Notes: generated by a model from the sequence alone, not told the origin. Shown: positions 6,446 to 13,177, counted from the first letter of the stretch. The stretch is DNA of 14,886 bases from JBJXFY01 sp046155815 (GCA_046155815.1 JBJXFY010000333.1:1-14886), one strand, 5' to 3'. Made by a program: numbers and translations.

Positions 6446-7558
6446 ATGAACAACACCGACTCCTCGAACACTTCGCGCCGCCTGCTTTCCCCCTTTAACC
6501 TGCACGGGCTGCCGCTGCGCAACCGTGTGGTGATGGCCCCATTGACCCGCGCGCGCGCCGGGCGTGAGCGGGTGCCGAACGACCTCATGCTGGAGTACTA
6601 CACGCAACGCGCCTCGGCGGGGCTGATCATCGCGGAGGCGACGACGATCTCCGAACAGGGGATTGGCTGGGTGGACTCGCCGGGCATCTACAACGACGCC
6701 CAGGTGGCGGGCTGGAAGAAGATCACGGCGGCGCTCCGGGCCCGCGGCACGCCATTCTTCCTCCAGCTCTGGCACTGCGGGCGCGCGTCGCACAGCAGCT
6801 TCCATGGGGGCCGGCCGGCCGTGTCGGCCTCGGCCATCAAGATCAACGGCGACTCCATCCATACGCCCGTCGGGAAGCAGCCTTACGAAACACCGCGGGC
6901 GCTGGAAACGACGGAAGTTTCGGCGGTGGTGGAGGATTACCGGCGGGCGGCGGAGCGGGCCCTCGCTGCCGGTTTCGACGGCGTGGAGATTCACGCGGCC
7001 AACGGCTACCTCATCAACCAGTTCCTCGATTCGAGGACCAATCACAGGACGGACCAATACGGCGGCAGCGTGGAGAATCGCCATCGGTTCCTGGGGGAGA
7101 TCCTGGAGGCGATTCTCACGGTGTGGCCGGCCAAACGGGTGGCGGTGCGCCTGTCGCCCAACGGGAACTTCAATGACATGGGCGCGCCCGATTTCCGTGA
7201 AACCTTCACCCATGTCGCCACCCAGTTGAATACCAGCGGGCTGGCGTATCTGCATGTGGTGGACGGGCTGGCGTTCGGCTCCCACGAGCAGGGTCAACCG
7301 ATGACGCTCCCGGAGTTTCGGGCGGTGTTCTCAGGGCCGCTGATGGGCAACTGCGGCTACACGCAGGAAACGGCGGAGTCGGCGATTGTCGCCGGCCAGG
7401 CGGACCTCGTTGCGTTTGGTCGGCCATACCTGAGCAATCCGGATCTCGTGGAGCGGTTCACGCACGGCTGGGAGCTGAATCCGCCGGCGGACCCGAAAAT
7501 GTGGTCCGCGCCGACAGCGGAGGGTTACACCGACTTCCCGTTCCATCCGCGGACCTGA
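6446..7558 (+). CDS. Old Yellow Enzyme family NADH:flavin oxidoreductase (NemA/XenB-like ene-reductase)
   Basis: A 370-residue FMN-dependent TIM-barrel reductase that would reduce activated C=C bonds or nitro/nitrate ester groups using NAD(P)H. Motifs are MAPLTRAR (30-37, with flavin-contacting T34), FLQLWHCGR (105-113, Q107), EIHAANGYLINQFL (181-194, with the substrate-binding pair H183/N186 and proton donor Y188), NHRTDQYGGSVENR (199-212), R235 in VRLSP, and VAFGRPYLSNPDL (322-334). The ending EGYTDFP is like that of E. coli NemA. ATG 6446 is preceded by GAAGG (6433-6437) at eight bases; an in-frame GTG at 6398 would add 16 residues without family similarity. The gene stands alone on its strand; no regulator such as NemR is adjacent. 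Its codon composition looks less GC-rich than its neighbours by eye, which could mean later acquisition, although this was not computed. Confidence 0.95.
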   Translation: MNNTDSSNTSRRLLSPFNLHGLPLRNRVVMAPLTRARAGRERVPNDLMLEYYTQRASAGLIIAEATTISEQGIGWVDSPGIYNDAQVAGWKKITAALRARGTPFFLQLWHCGRASHSSFHGGRPAVSASAIKINGDSIHTPVGKQPYETPRALETTEVSAVVEDYRRAAERALAAGFDGVEIHAANGYLINQFLDSRTNHRTDQYGGSVENRHRFLGEILEAILTVWPAKRVAVRLSPNGNFNDMGAPDFRETFTHVATQLNTSGLAYLHVVDGLAFGSHEQGQPMTLPEFRAVFSGPLMGNCGYTQETAESAIVAGQADLVAFGRPYLSNPDLVERFTHGWELNPPADPKMWSAPTAEGYTDFPFHPRT

Positions 7559-7571
7559 CGGGGACAGTGCA

Positions 7572-7611
7572 GGCCGGCACGAGCCCAGCCGCGCCTGGGC
7601 GGACCCCGGCC
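7572..7611. terminator. Two-tier stem-loop between convergent reductase and pseudopilin-like genes
   Basis: The inner stem is GCCCAG (7583-7588) with CTGGGC (7595-7600), loop CCGCGC. The outer stem is GGCCGG (7572-7577) with CCGGCC (7606-7611), separated from the inner one by a symmetric 5/5 internal loop. It begins 13 bp after the reductase stop and lies between convergent genes, so a bidirectional terminator is likely. There is no T-tract. Confidence 0.5.
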
Positions 7612-7651
7612 AGGGTTGAGCGTCCGATGGCGTGGGTGACGCGCTGAAGCT

Positions 7652-7663
7652 GCGGAGCTCCGC
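7652..7663 (-). terminator. Perfect 12-bp palindrome directly after the pseudopilin-like gene
   Basis: GCGGAGCTCCGC (7652-7663) is a perfect palindrome that abuts the - strand stop codon (7664-7666). As RNA it can form a four-pair stem with an AGCT loop. Its position suggests a transcript-end structure, but the stem is short and no T-tract follows; a protein-binding palindrome is the alternative. Confidence 0.3.
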
Positions 7664-8494
7664 CTACTGCTGGTCCAGCCGGTCGGCGGCGGCGGCGGTG
7701 GAGCTCCAGACGGGGGATAGCCCGCCGTCGTTGTTCCAGCGGCGGTGCCAGAAGTCGTTGCGCGGGTCCACCACATCTTTGCGGCGCGGGTTCTCGGCGT
7801 GGCCGTCGGCGAACATCAGCGTCGTGCGGCGGTTGTGCCGGCTCGCGGGCCATTCCCCTTCCGTCGTGGGATCAATGTTGGCGTCAAAGCTCCCGCGGCT
7901 GGCACGGGTGATCTTCTCGCCGGTGCCGGGCCGGCTGTCGCCGACCATGATCATGTTGGCCGGAGACAGGACCTCGCTCTCCTTGATCTCAGGGAACATC
8001 GCCTGGTCCACGTCGCCGCCGAGGCCGCGCCGGCCACCGGCGGGGGCGGCGCCCCAGTCGTTGTAGCCCAGGGAGAACAGGGCGGTCTCGCTGATGCCCC
8101 ACACGTCGCGCGGGCCGCCGGGGATGATGGAGACGGAGCCGAGGGTGCGGTTGACGTTGGTGTCCCACCAGGTCAGCGACGGGGCGGAGGGGCAGGAAAA
8201 CACGGCGCGGTTGGTGCCCATCTGGGTGAAGAGCCGCGGCGCCCAGACGTAGCGGAAGCCGCCGCCGGCGAAAAGGCAGCCGGGGTACCTCTCGTAGTCC
8301 TGCACGTACATCACGGTGGCGATGCCGATCTGGCGGAGATTGTTGAGGCACTTGGTCTGCTGCGCCTTGCCCTTGGCCTTGGCGAGTGCGGGCAGGAGCA
8401 TCGAGGCGAGGATCGCGATGATGGCGATCACGACGAGCAGCTCGATCAGCGTGAAGCCCGAGCGGCGGGCGGCGCGGGAGGCGGCGGCGTTCAT
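7664..8494 (-). CDS. Type II pseudopilin-like protein (prepilin N-terminal methylation domain)
   Basis: A 276-residue exported protein with a class III (type IV prepilin-like) signal. The basic leader ends RRSG, followed by FTLIELLVVIAIIAILA (14-30), with cleavage by prepilin peptidase expected between G13 and F14 and E18 as the conserved +5 glutamate. The C-terminal region has SRHNRRTTLMFADGHAE (218-234), the H...FADGH motif common in the many pseudopilin-like proteins of Verrucomicrobiota and Planctomycetota. The mature part resembles a G-like pseudopilin with an extra beta-rich globular region; its ligand is unknown. No secretin, ATPase, prepilin peptidase or other secretion gene is nearby, so it is an orphan. 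ATG 8494 gives a normal short leader; an in-frame ATG at 8527 would add 11 residues. RadC lies 123 bp upstream on the same strand. Confidence 0.92.
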   Translation of the reverse strand: MNAAASRAARRSGFTLIELLVVIAIIAILASMLLPALAKAKGKAQQTKCLNNLRQIGIATVMYVQDYERYPGCLFAGGGFRYVWAPRLFTQMGTNRAVFSCPSAPSLTWWDTNVNRTLGSVSIIPGGPRDVWGISETALFSLGYNDWGAAPAGGRRGLGGDVDQAMFPEIKESEVLSPANMIMVGDSRPGTGEKITRASRGSFDANIDPTTEGEWPASRHNRRTTLMFADGHAENPRRKDVVDPRNDFWHRRWNNDGGLSPVWSSTAAAADRLDQQ

Positions 8495-8617
8495 GGGCGA
8501 CGAGCGGGTTTCCCAGCACAAGACCATGGCGCATTCGCCGCGTCCATCCCGGCCTTCCACCAGCCCCTTCGCCAAATGCACCCGCGTGCGGAGTTCCGGG
8601 CTCGAACCCGCGGTCCC

Positions 8618-9322
8618 TCAATGAAAATGGCCCAGCTCGCGGAGCGATACCCAATCCTGAGCCTGGCCCTCGATCGGCCGGCCGACGATGACGTGGTCCA
8701 CGACCTCGATGCGCAGGAGGTGGCCGGCCCGGATCAGGTCACGGGTGAGGCGCACATCGGGATCGGACGGGCTGGGGTCGCCGCTGGGGTGGTTGTGCGC
8801 GAGGGCGATGGCGTGCGCACCGGCGGTGATGGCCCGGCGGAAGACCTCGCGCGGATGGGCAAAGACGGCATCGAGGGTGCCCTGGCTGAGCCGCTCCATC
8901 AGCACGAGGCGGCGGCGGACGTTGAGGTGCAGGACGTAGAAGGTCTCCACCTCCAGGTCACGGACCTCCTCGCGGACGTAGCGGGCGATCTGCTCCGGGG
9001 TGTCCAGCAGCGGCTGCTCGCGCTGCTCCTCGCGCACGAGCCGGCGGGCGAGCTCAAAGGCGGCCTTGAGGGTGACCGCCTTGTCGCGGCCTATGCCCGG
9101 CACCTCCTGCAACTGGTCAAGCGGGGCGGCGGCGACGCGGGCCAGCGAGCCGCCGAAGCGCGCCAGCAGCTGCGCGCCCACGTCCACCGCCGAGGCCCGC
9201 GCCGTGCCAGTGCGCAGAAGGATGGCCACCAGCTCGCTCTCACGGAGCTGCCCGGCCCCGCGCTCGGCGAGGCGCTCGCGGGGACGCTCGTGGGCCGGCA
9301 AATCGCGGATCGCCACGCTCAT
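8618..9322 (-). CDS. radC: RadC family JAB/JAMM-domain protein
   Basis: A 234-residue protein of the RadC (UPF0758) family. The N-terminal part contains IRDLPAHERPRERL (5-18), a family hallmark, and a helix-hairpin-helix-like EVPGIGRDKA (73-82). The C-terminal part is a JAB/MPN domain with the metal-binding motif H176-x-H178-x10-D189 in HNHPSGDPSPSDPD, and E143 in LMERLSQG as the likely additional catalytic Glu. The family was named for a supposed DNA-repair role that was later shown to come from another locus; its real function is unsettled. ATG 9322 is chosen because the family N-terminus follows directly; the open frame reaches back to 9430, overlapping the divergent PEP-CTERM gene start. 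No Shine-Dalgarno sequence is visible. Not in a mobile-element context here. Confidence 0.95.
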   Translation of the reverse strand: MSVAIRDLPAHERPRERLAERGAGQLRESELVAILLRTGTARASAVDVGAQLLARFGGSLARVAAAPLDQLQEVPGIGRDKAVTLKAAFELARRLVREEQREQPLLDTPEQIARYVREEVRDLEVETFYVLHLNVRRRLVLMERLSQGTLDAVFAHPREVFRRAITAGAHAIALAHNHPSGDPSPSDPDVRLTRDLIRAGHLLRIEVVDHVIVGRPIEGQAQDWVSLRELGHFH

Positions 9323-9417
9323 GGGAGTTGGCCGTGGTTGGCACAAAACGGCGCGGAACGCGAGATTTTGCTTGGTGGCGCGGGCCGGCAGGAGGAAAAG
9401 CCATCCCCGAAGGTCCA

Positions 9418-10389
9418 ATGAAAACCCCACCCGCCGCCCTCGGTTCCCTCACCGTCACCGCGCTGGCCGCGCTCGGCCTGCCCGCGCTCCAAGCCCAGAC
9501 GCTCTACTCGGACAACTTCGACGCCAACACCTCCGCGCTGTGGACCATCTCCACCTCGGATGCGGGGGCGGACACTTTCGCGACGTTTGCCTACGACTAC
9601 TCGGCGGACGGCATCCCCGCGGCGCCGAACTCGGCGGGCACGACGCGCGGGCTGAGGTTCACCGCGAACAACGCTGCGCCGAACGTGGCCGCGGGCCTCA
9701 GCGCCTCGCCCAACGGCCAGCTCTTCACGGGCGACTACGAGCTGCGCTTCGACCTGTGGATCAACGCGAACGGGCCGTTTCCCGCCGGCGGCACGGGCTC
9801 GACCCAGTTCGCCTCCGCCGGAGTCGGCCTGGGCGCGCCGGCGTTGGTGTGGAGCGGCGGCGCGCCCGCGGGCGTGCCGTGGTTTGGCGTGTCGGGCGAG
9901 GGCGGGTCCGTGCAGGACTACCGGGCGTACCTGGGCGGCACGCAGTTCGGCGCGACGTCCGGCGTGTACGCGGCGGGCACCACCGGCGAGCCGCGGGACG
10001 CGGGCAATGCCTTCTACACCGCCCTCTTCCCCGGCCAGCAGCCGCCCCCGCTCCAGCAGGCGGCCGGCACCAACCAGACCGGCGCGGTGCAGAACGGCGC
10101 CATCGGCTTCGGCTGGCGCGACGTGGCGGTGCGCAAGGAGGGCCCTTCCATCACCTGGTCCATTGACGGGAACCTGATCGCCACGATCAACACCGCGACC
10201 AACGTGGTGCAGACGGACGGCACCGTGGCGGTGGGCTACTTCGATCCGTTCAACTCGGTCACGGACGCGCCGCAGTTCAGCTTCGGCGTGGTGGACAATG
10301 TCCGCGTGAACCAGGTGCCCGAGCCGGGCCTGTTCGCGCTGGGCGCAGTGGGCGCAGGCGTCCTGCTCCTGCGCCGCCGCCGTGGCTGA
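9418..10389 (+). CDS. PEP-CTERM sorting domain protein, function unknown
   Basis: A 323-residue exported protein. Residues 1-26 form a Sec signal peptide (MKTPPAALG..., cleavage likely after ALQA at 26). The C-terminus is a complete PEP-CTERM sorting signal: VPEPG (300-304), a hydrophobic stretch (305-318) and RRRR (319-322). Such proteins are cut and anchored or released by an exosortase, often with exopolysaccharide production. The mature part is rich in Gly, Ala, Asn and Thr, contains no cysteine, and begins LYSDNFDANTSALW, reminiscent of the jelly-roll (LamG-like) domains common in verrucomicrobial PEP-CTERM proteins; that fold is inferred. ATG 9418 has GAAGG (9409-9413) at four bases; a perfect AGGAGG lies too far away at 9390-9395. 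No exosortase gene is in the window. A T-tract hairpin follows the stop. Confidence 0.9.
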   Translation: MKTPPAALGSLTVTALAALGLPALQAQTLYSDNFDANTSALWTISTSDAGADTFATFAYDYSADGIPAAPNSAGTTRGLRFTANNAAPNVAAGLSASPNGQLFTGDYELRFDLWINANGPFPAGGTGSTQFASAGVGLGAPALVWSGGAPAGVPWFGVSGEGGSVQDYRAYLGGTQFGATSGVYAAGTTGEPRDAGNAFYTALFPGQQPPPLQQAAGTNQTGAVQNGAIGFGWRDVAVRKEGPSITWSIDGNLIATINTATNVVQTDGTVAVGYFDPFNSVTDAPQFSFGVVDNVRVNQVPEPGLFALGAVGAGVLLLRRRRG

Positions 10390-10408
10390 GGCGGCGGTTG
10401 TCAACGGC

Positions 10409-10428
10409 GTGCTTCCGGCACATTTTTT
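10409..10428 (+). terminator. Short hairpin with T-tract after the PEP-CTERM gene
   Basis: GTGC (10409-10412) pairs with GCAC (10418-10421) around TTCCG and is followed by A and six T (10423-10428). This is the most canonical terminator-like sequence in the window, although the stem has only four pairs. It ends just six bases before the ATG of the next gene, so the YqgE-like gene would need its own promoter or readthrough. Confidence 0.4.
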
Positions 10429-10434
10429 CACCGG

Positions 10435-10995
10435 ATGGCCAAGGCGTTCCAGTCCCTGCGTGGCCAGCTGCTGCTGGACGGCGGCGGCCTGCACGGCTCG
10501 TGGTTCCATCGCGCCGTCGTGCTCGTGTGCAGCCACGACGCCGAGGGCGCCTTCGGCCTCGTGCTCAACAGGCCGGCCGGCCATCCCGTGGGCGAGGCCA
10601 TCGTGGCCGACCTGCCCGACACGCTGCGCGGGCTGCCGCTCCTCGTCGGCGGCCCGGTCCAGCCCGCAGCGTTGAGCTTCCTGCACGGCGACAGCTACCT
10701 CCCAGATGCCTCGGTGATCGAGAATGTGGACCTTGGCCACGACCTCGACGACCTCGCGGAGCTGGGCGAGTCGTTTTCCTCCACGCGGCGCCTGGCGGTG
10801 TTCGCGGGCTACGCCGGCTGGTCGGCAGGCCAGCTGGACGACGAGATGCGGCGCGAGGCATGGCTCACGCAGCCGGCCACGCTGGAACTCATCTTTGGGG
10901 ACGATCCCGCCGGCCTCTGGCGGACCATACTGCGCACGATGGGCTGGCGCTACCGCCTGCTGGCGGACGCACCGGAGGATCTCTCACTGAACTGA
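10435..10995 (+). CDS. yqgE: YqgE/AlgH family protein
   Basis: A 186-residue protein of the YqgE/AlgH (UPF0301) family, matching the usual length of about 187 residues. Signatures are the N-terminal GQLLLDGG segment (10-17), GAFGLVLNRP (38-47), GGPVQP (72-77) and VFAGYAGWSAGQLDDE (122-137). The fold is known, but the biochemical role is not; in Pseudomonas algH was linked to alginate regulation. ATG 10435 is chosen because the conserved region begins about ten residues in. No Shine-Dalgarno sequence is visible and the upstream 12 bases are pyrimidine-rich (the T-tract of the preceding hairpin). The usual neighbour ruvX/yqgF is not present; instead the unrecognised 299-residue gene follows after 124 bp. 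Confidence 0.94.
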   Translation: MAKAFQSLRGQLLLDGGGLHGSWFHRAVVLVCSHDAEGAFGLVLNRPAGHPVGEAIVADLPDTLRGLPLLVGGPVQPAALSFLHGDSYLPDASVIENVDLGHDLDDLAELGESFSSTRRLAVFAGYAGWSAGQLDDEMRREAWLTQPATLELIFGDDPAGLWRTILRTMGWRYRLLADAPEDLSLN

Positions 10996-11119
10996 GCTTC
11001 CCCGCAGGCGCACGGTTTTAGGGTTGTTCCGCGGCGGCCCTGCGGCCAGCCTCAGACACGTCGCCAACCCGTTTCCCGGCCGTCGTGCCGCCTCCGCCGG
11101 AAACATTGATTCGCAAGCC

Positions 11120-12019
11120 ATGGCCAAAGCCGCCGCCCGCCGCCGCCGGATCCACCCGGTGGTCATCTACCCGTTCCGCCAGCCGGCCGATCTCGGTGAC
11201 CTGAGGGAGCTTTACGGCTTGGTGGCCCGGCTGAACCGCCAGCCCGAGACGTACGCGCGCCCGCTGACGGTCATGGACCGCAAGACTTGGCACGCGAACC
11301 GCGAGGGCGCCGACTTCCGCCGCTTCCGCCAGAACGTGGCCCGGCACTCGGACATCCTTGACGCGTGGTGCGTGGACACCTGCCAGATGTGGTACACCGG
11401 CCTCGGCACCGCCCACGAACTCGGCGGGGCCGATGACGTGTACTGGCTCATTCCCGGCGACTTCAACTACGGCTCGGCGATGGGCCGTGAGGTGCTGGGC
11501 CGCCTGCACGACCTGCCCGAGATCATCCTCGAGCTGGATCAGGACGTGTGCATCGGGGAGATCGCCACGGACCACGACAGCTCCAAGCAGCTCATCGACA
11601 CCTACGGCACCTTCGCGCTGCTCTACACTTGGTTCCCGAAGGAGGCGGCCGAGATCCGGCAGTACACCGAGCGGCCGCGCTCGGAGTTCTTCGCCCTGCG
11701 CCACGGCTTCCTCGGCGAGCTGCTGCGGCGGCGTTGGTTTGCATACGAGCAGACCGTGGTCACGCTGCTGCACGCCGTGTCCGGCGGGCGGCACATCAGC
11801 CGCTTCTTCGTCGGGCAGATCTCCGACCTTTCCGGCGGACGGGAGTCCTTCGCCGCCGCCATGCAGCAGGTGGAACGCACGGAGCGCGTGCTCAGGACCA
11901 TCTGGCGCGAACGCCATCAGGAAGACCCCGGCTGGGCCGGGCGCTATGCGACGCTGGAGGCGCAGTCGGAGCAGGTGCGCCGCGCCGCGCTCACCGTGTT
12001 GCAGAACCTCCTGGCCTGA
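11120..12019 (+). CDS. Unrecognised 299-residue protein, possibly GT-A glycosyltransferase-like
   Basis: I do not firmly recognise this protein. After a basic N-terminus (AKAAARRRR) comes a likely beta strand, IHPVVIYPFRQP (11-22). The middle contains DDVYWLIPGDFNYGSAMG (105-122), with IPGD in a position like the metal/nucleotide-sugar motif of GT-A glycosyltransferases, then EIILELDQDVCIGEI (134-148), SKQLIDTYGTFALLYTWFPK (155-174) and RPRSEFFALRHGFL (185-198). FAYEQTVVTLLHAV (207-220) is a further strong-looking segment. The C-terminal part (about 241-299) is helical and charged, possibly coiled-coil. Cysteines are C84, C88 and C144. No signal peptide or membrane segment, so cytoplasmic. 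ATG 11120 is the best start: earlier in-frame starts add a low-complexity stretch. It is followed after 17 bp by a free-standing CBM48 domain gene, hinting at a carbohydrate-related role. Confidence 0.85.
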   Translation: MAKAAARRRRIHPVVIYPFRQPADLGDLRELYGLVARLNRQPETYARPLTVMDRKTWHANREGADFRRFRQNVARHSDILDAWCVDTCQMWYTGLGTAHELGGADDVYWLIPGDFNYGSAMGREVLGRLHDLPEIILELDQDVCIGEIATDHDSSKQLIDTYGTFALLYTWFPKEAAEIRQYTERPRSEFFALRHGFLGELLRRRWFAYEQTVVTLLHAVSGGRHISRFFVGQISDLSGGRESFAAAMQQVERTERVLRTIWRERHQEDPGWAGRYATLEAQSEQVRRAALTVLQNLLA

Positions 12020-12036
12020 ACCACGCTTCCCCGGAC

Positions 12037-12321
12037 ATGTACCGACCCCACGAGCCGCTGCGGGCCGTCAATTTCATCTGCCGCGCACCCGAGGCCCGCA
12101 CGGTGAGCCTTGTGGGCGACTTCAATGGCTGGAATCCCGCCGCGCACCCGATGAAGCAGGGGCCGGACCGCTCGTGGACCGTCCAGGTCGAGATCAAGCG
12201 CGGCCACCACCGCTATGCGTTCCACGTGGACGGCGCGCTGACCCTCGACCCGCAGGCCATGGGCATCACCCGCAACGACCAGAACGAGCGCGTTTCGCTG
12301 ATGTCGGTGAGCGGCGGGTGA
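12037..12321 (+). CDS. Stand-alone CBM48/AMPK-type glycogen-binding domain protein
   Basis: A 94-residue protein consisting almost entirely of one carbohydrate-binding module 48 (isoamylase N-terminal, or AMPK beta glycogen-binding type). The hallmark is SLVGDFNGWNP (24-34), followed by SWTVQVEIKRGHHRYAFHVD (46-65) with aromatic residues W47, Y60 and F62. In most proteins this domain is joined to a glycogen branching or debranching enzyme or to a kinase subunit; here it stands alone. It may bind alpha-glucans, or act as a protein-interaction module for the 299-residue protein encoded 17 bp upstream. ATG 12037 is chosen because the domain starts within ten residues; no Shine-Dalgarno sequence is visible, so translation may be coupled to the upstream gene. 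It converges on the omega-amidase gene, with 34 bp between the stop codons. Confidence 0.92.
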   Translation: MYRPHEPLRAVNFICRAPEARTVSLVGDFNGWNPAAHPMKQGPDRSWTVQVEIKRGHHRYAFHVDGALTLDPQAMGITRNDQNERVSLMSVSGG

Positions 12322-12358
12322 GGGACGGCCTGCAGGAAGCACGGCGCCGTCAACCTCA
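12319..12358. terminator. Stem-loop joining the two stop codons of convergent genes
   Basis: TGAGG (12319-12323) pairs with CCTCA (12354-12358), and next to it GACGGC (12324-12329) pairs with GCCGTC (12346-12351); only an AA bulge (12352-12353) interrupts this 11-pair stem around a 16-base loop. The outermost triplets are the stop codons of the CBM48 gene (+) and the omega-amidase gene (-), so they pair with each other. A shared bidirectional terminator is likely, though no T-tract is present. Confidence 0.5.
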
Positions 12359-13132
12359 GGCCTCCGCCGCCCGCTGGTCTTCGAGGAACGGCAGCTTCCG
12401 TCGGTAGTCGCGCAGCCCCCCCACCTCGAGCGTCGCGCTCACGACCGCTTCGTGCTCCCCGGCATCCGCGAGCAGCCGGCCGTCTGGGCCGAGGACGCGC
12501 GAGTGGCCGGGGTATTGGAAGTGGGGATCACACCCGGAGCGGTTCACGCCGACCACGAAGGCCTGGTTTTCAATCGCCCGCGCGGCCAGCAGCGCGTCCC
12601 AGTGAGCGATGCGCTGCCCGGGCCAGCTTGCGATCACCACCAGCAGCTCCGGCCGCCAGCGCCGCGTCGCCGCGCGGAAATGCTCCGGGAAGCGCAGGTC
12701 GTAGCAGATGAACGGCACGGCGGTCAGCCCCGCCCACGCGAAGGACGCCGGCGCGCCGCCGGCCGCGTAGGCCGCGGACTCGCCGCCGGGCGTAAAGGTC
12801 TGCCGCTTCGCGTAGCGCGCCTGCGCCGCGCCGTTTGGCGCCATCGCCACGGCCAGGTTCTGGAAGCCGGCCGCTGCGCGGCCCGCCCGGCCGGCGAGGA
12901 CCGTGACGCCGTGCCGGCGCGCGAGGTCGGTCAGGAACCGCTCCGTCGGCCCCGCCTCAGGCTCGGCAATGGCGGCCGCATTCATCGAGAAACCGGTGGC
13001 GAACATCTCGGGCAGCACGACGAGCGCGCCCGGTGGCGGGGGAGTCGCGGCGAGCAGGCGTTCCACCCGCGCAAAGTTCTCCGCCGGCGATTCCCAGGCG
13101 ATGTCGTGCTGCACGAGGACCACGGTCGGCAT
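12356..13132 (-). CDS. Nitrilase-family omega-amidase (YafV/NIT2-like)
   Basis: A 258-residue carbon-nitrogen hydrolase. The catalytic triad is visible: E42 in VLPEMFATGFSM, K109 in YAKRQTF and C143 in ICYDLRFPEHF. ARAIENQAFVVGVNR (184-198) and the C-terminal LRDYRRKLPF (240-249) resemble E. coli YafV (which has LREYREKFP), an omega-amidase that hydrolyses 2-oxoglutaramate or 2-oxosuccinamate to the keto acid and ammonia, a repair or salvage step after glutamine transamination or the methionine salvage pathway. The length fits that subfamily. ATG 13132 is chosen because the first beta strand, MPTVVLVQHDI, follows at once; the open frame extends to 13237, but the extra part has no family similarity. 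It is divergent from the LptF/LptG-type gene with 110 bp between, where promoters for both genes should lie. Confidence 0.93.
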   Translation of the reverse strand: MPTVVLVQHDIAWESPAENFARVERLLAATPPPPGALVVLPEMFATGFSMNAAAIAEPEAGPTERFLTDLARRHGVTVLAGRAGRAAAGFQNLAVAMAPNGAAQARYAKRQTFTPGGESAAYAAGGAPASFAWAGLTAVPFICYDLRFPEHFRAATRRWRPELLVVIASWPGQRIAHWDALLAARAIENQAFVVGVNRSGCDPHFQYPGHSRVLGPDGRLLADAGEHEAVVSATLEVGGLRDYRRKLPFLEDQRAAEA

Positions 13133-13177
13133 GGGCCGAGTCTGCCGGGCAACGGGCCGCCGGGCGAGGCTGTGGCT

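Noticed and set aside
5870..7297. 475-codon - strand frame across the gap and the ene-reductase gene
   Set aside because: Most of it is antisense to the reductase; the part in the gap is low-complexity and unrecognisable.
8598..8617. tRNA T-loop-like sequence (GGTTCGAGCC on the - strand)
   Set aside because: The T-arm does not pair properly, no matching acceptor stem, anticodon arm or D-arm could be found, and the 5' part would fall inside radC.
9338..9367. TTGGCA at 9338-9343 as a -35 element for the PEP-CTERM gene
   Set aside because: The -35 match is good, but the sequence at proper spacing (GAGATT) matches the -10 consensus at only three positions; too weak to annotate.
10398..10426. 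TTGTCA / CATTTT as a promoter for yqgE
   Set aside because: Spacing is right, but the -10 match is poor and transcription would start almost at the ATG; the T-run is better explained as the tail of a hairpin.
9319..10740. 473-codon - strand frame across the PEP-CTERM and yqgE genes
   Set aside because: Antisense to two well-supported genes and lacks domain-like sequence.
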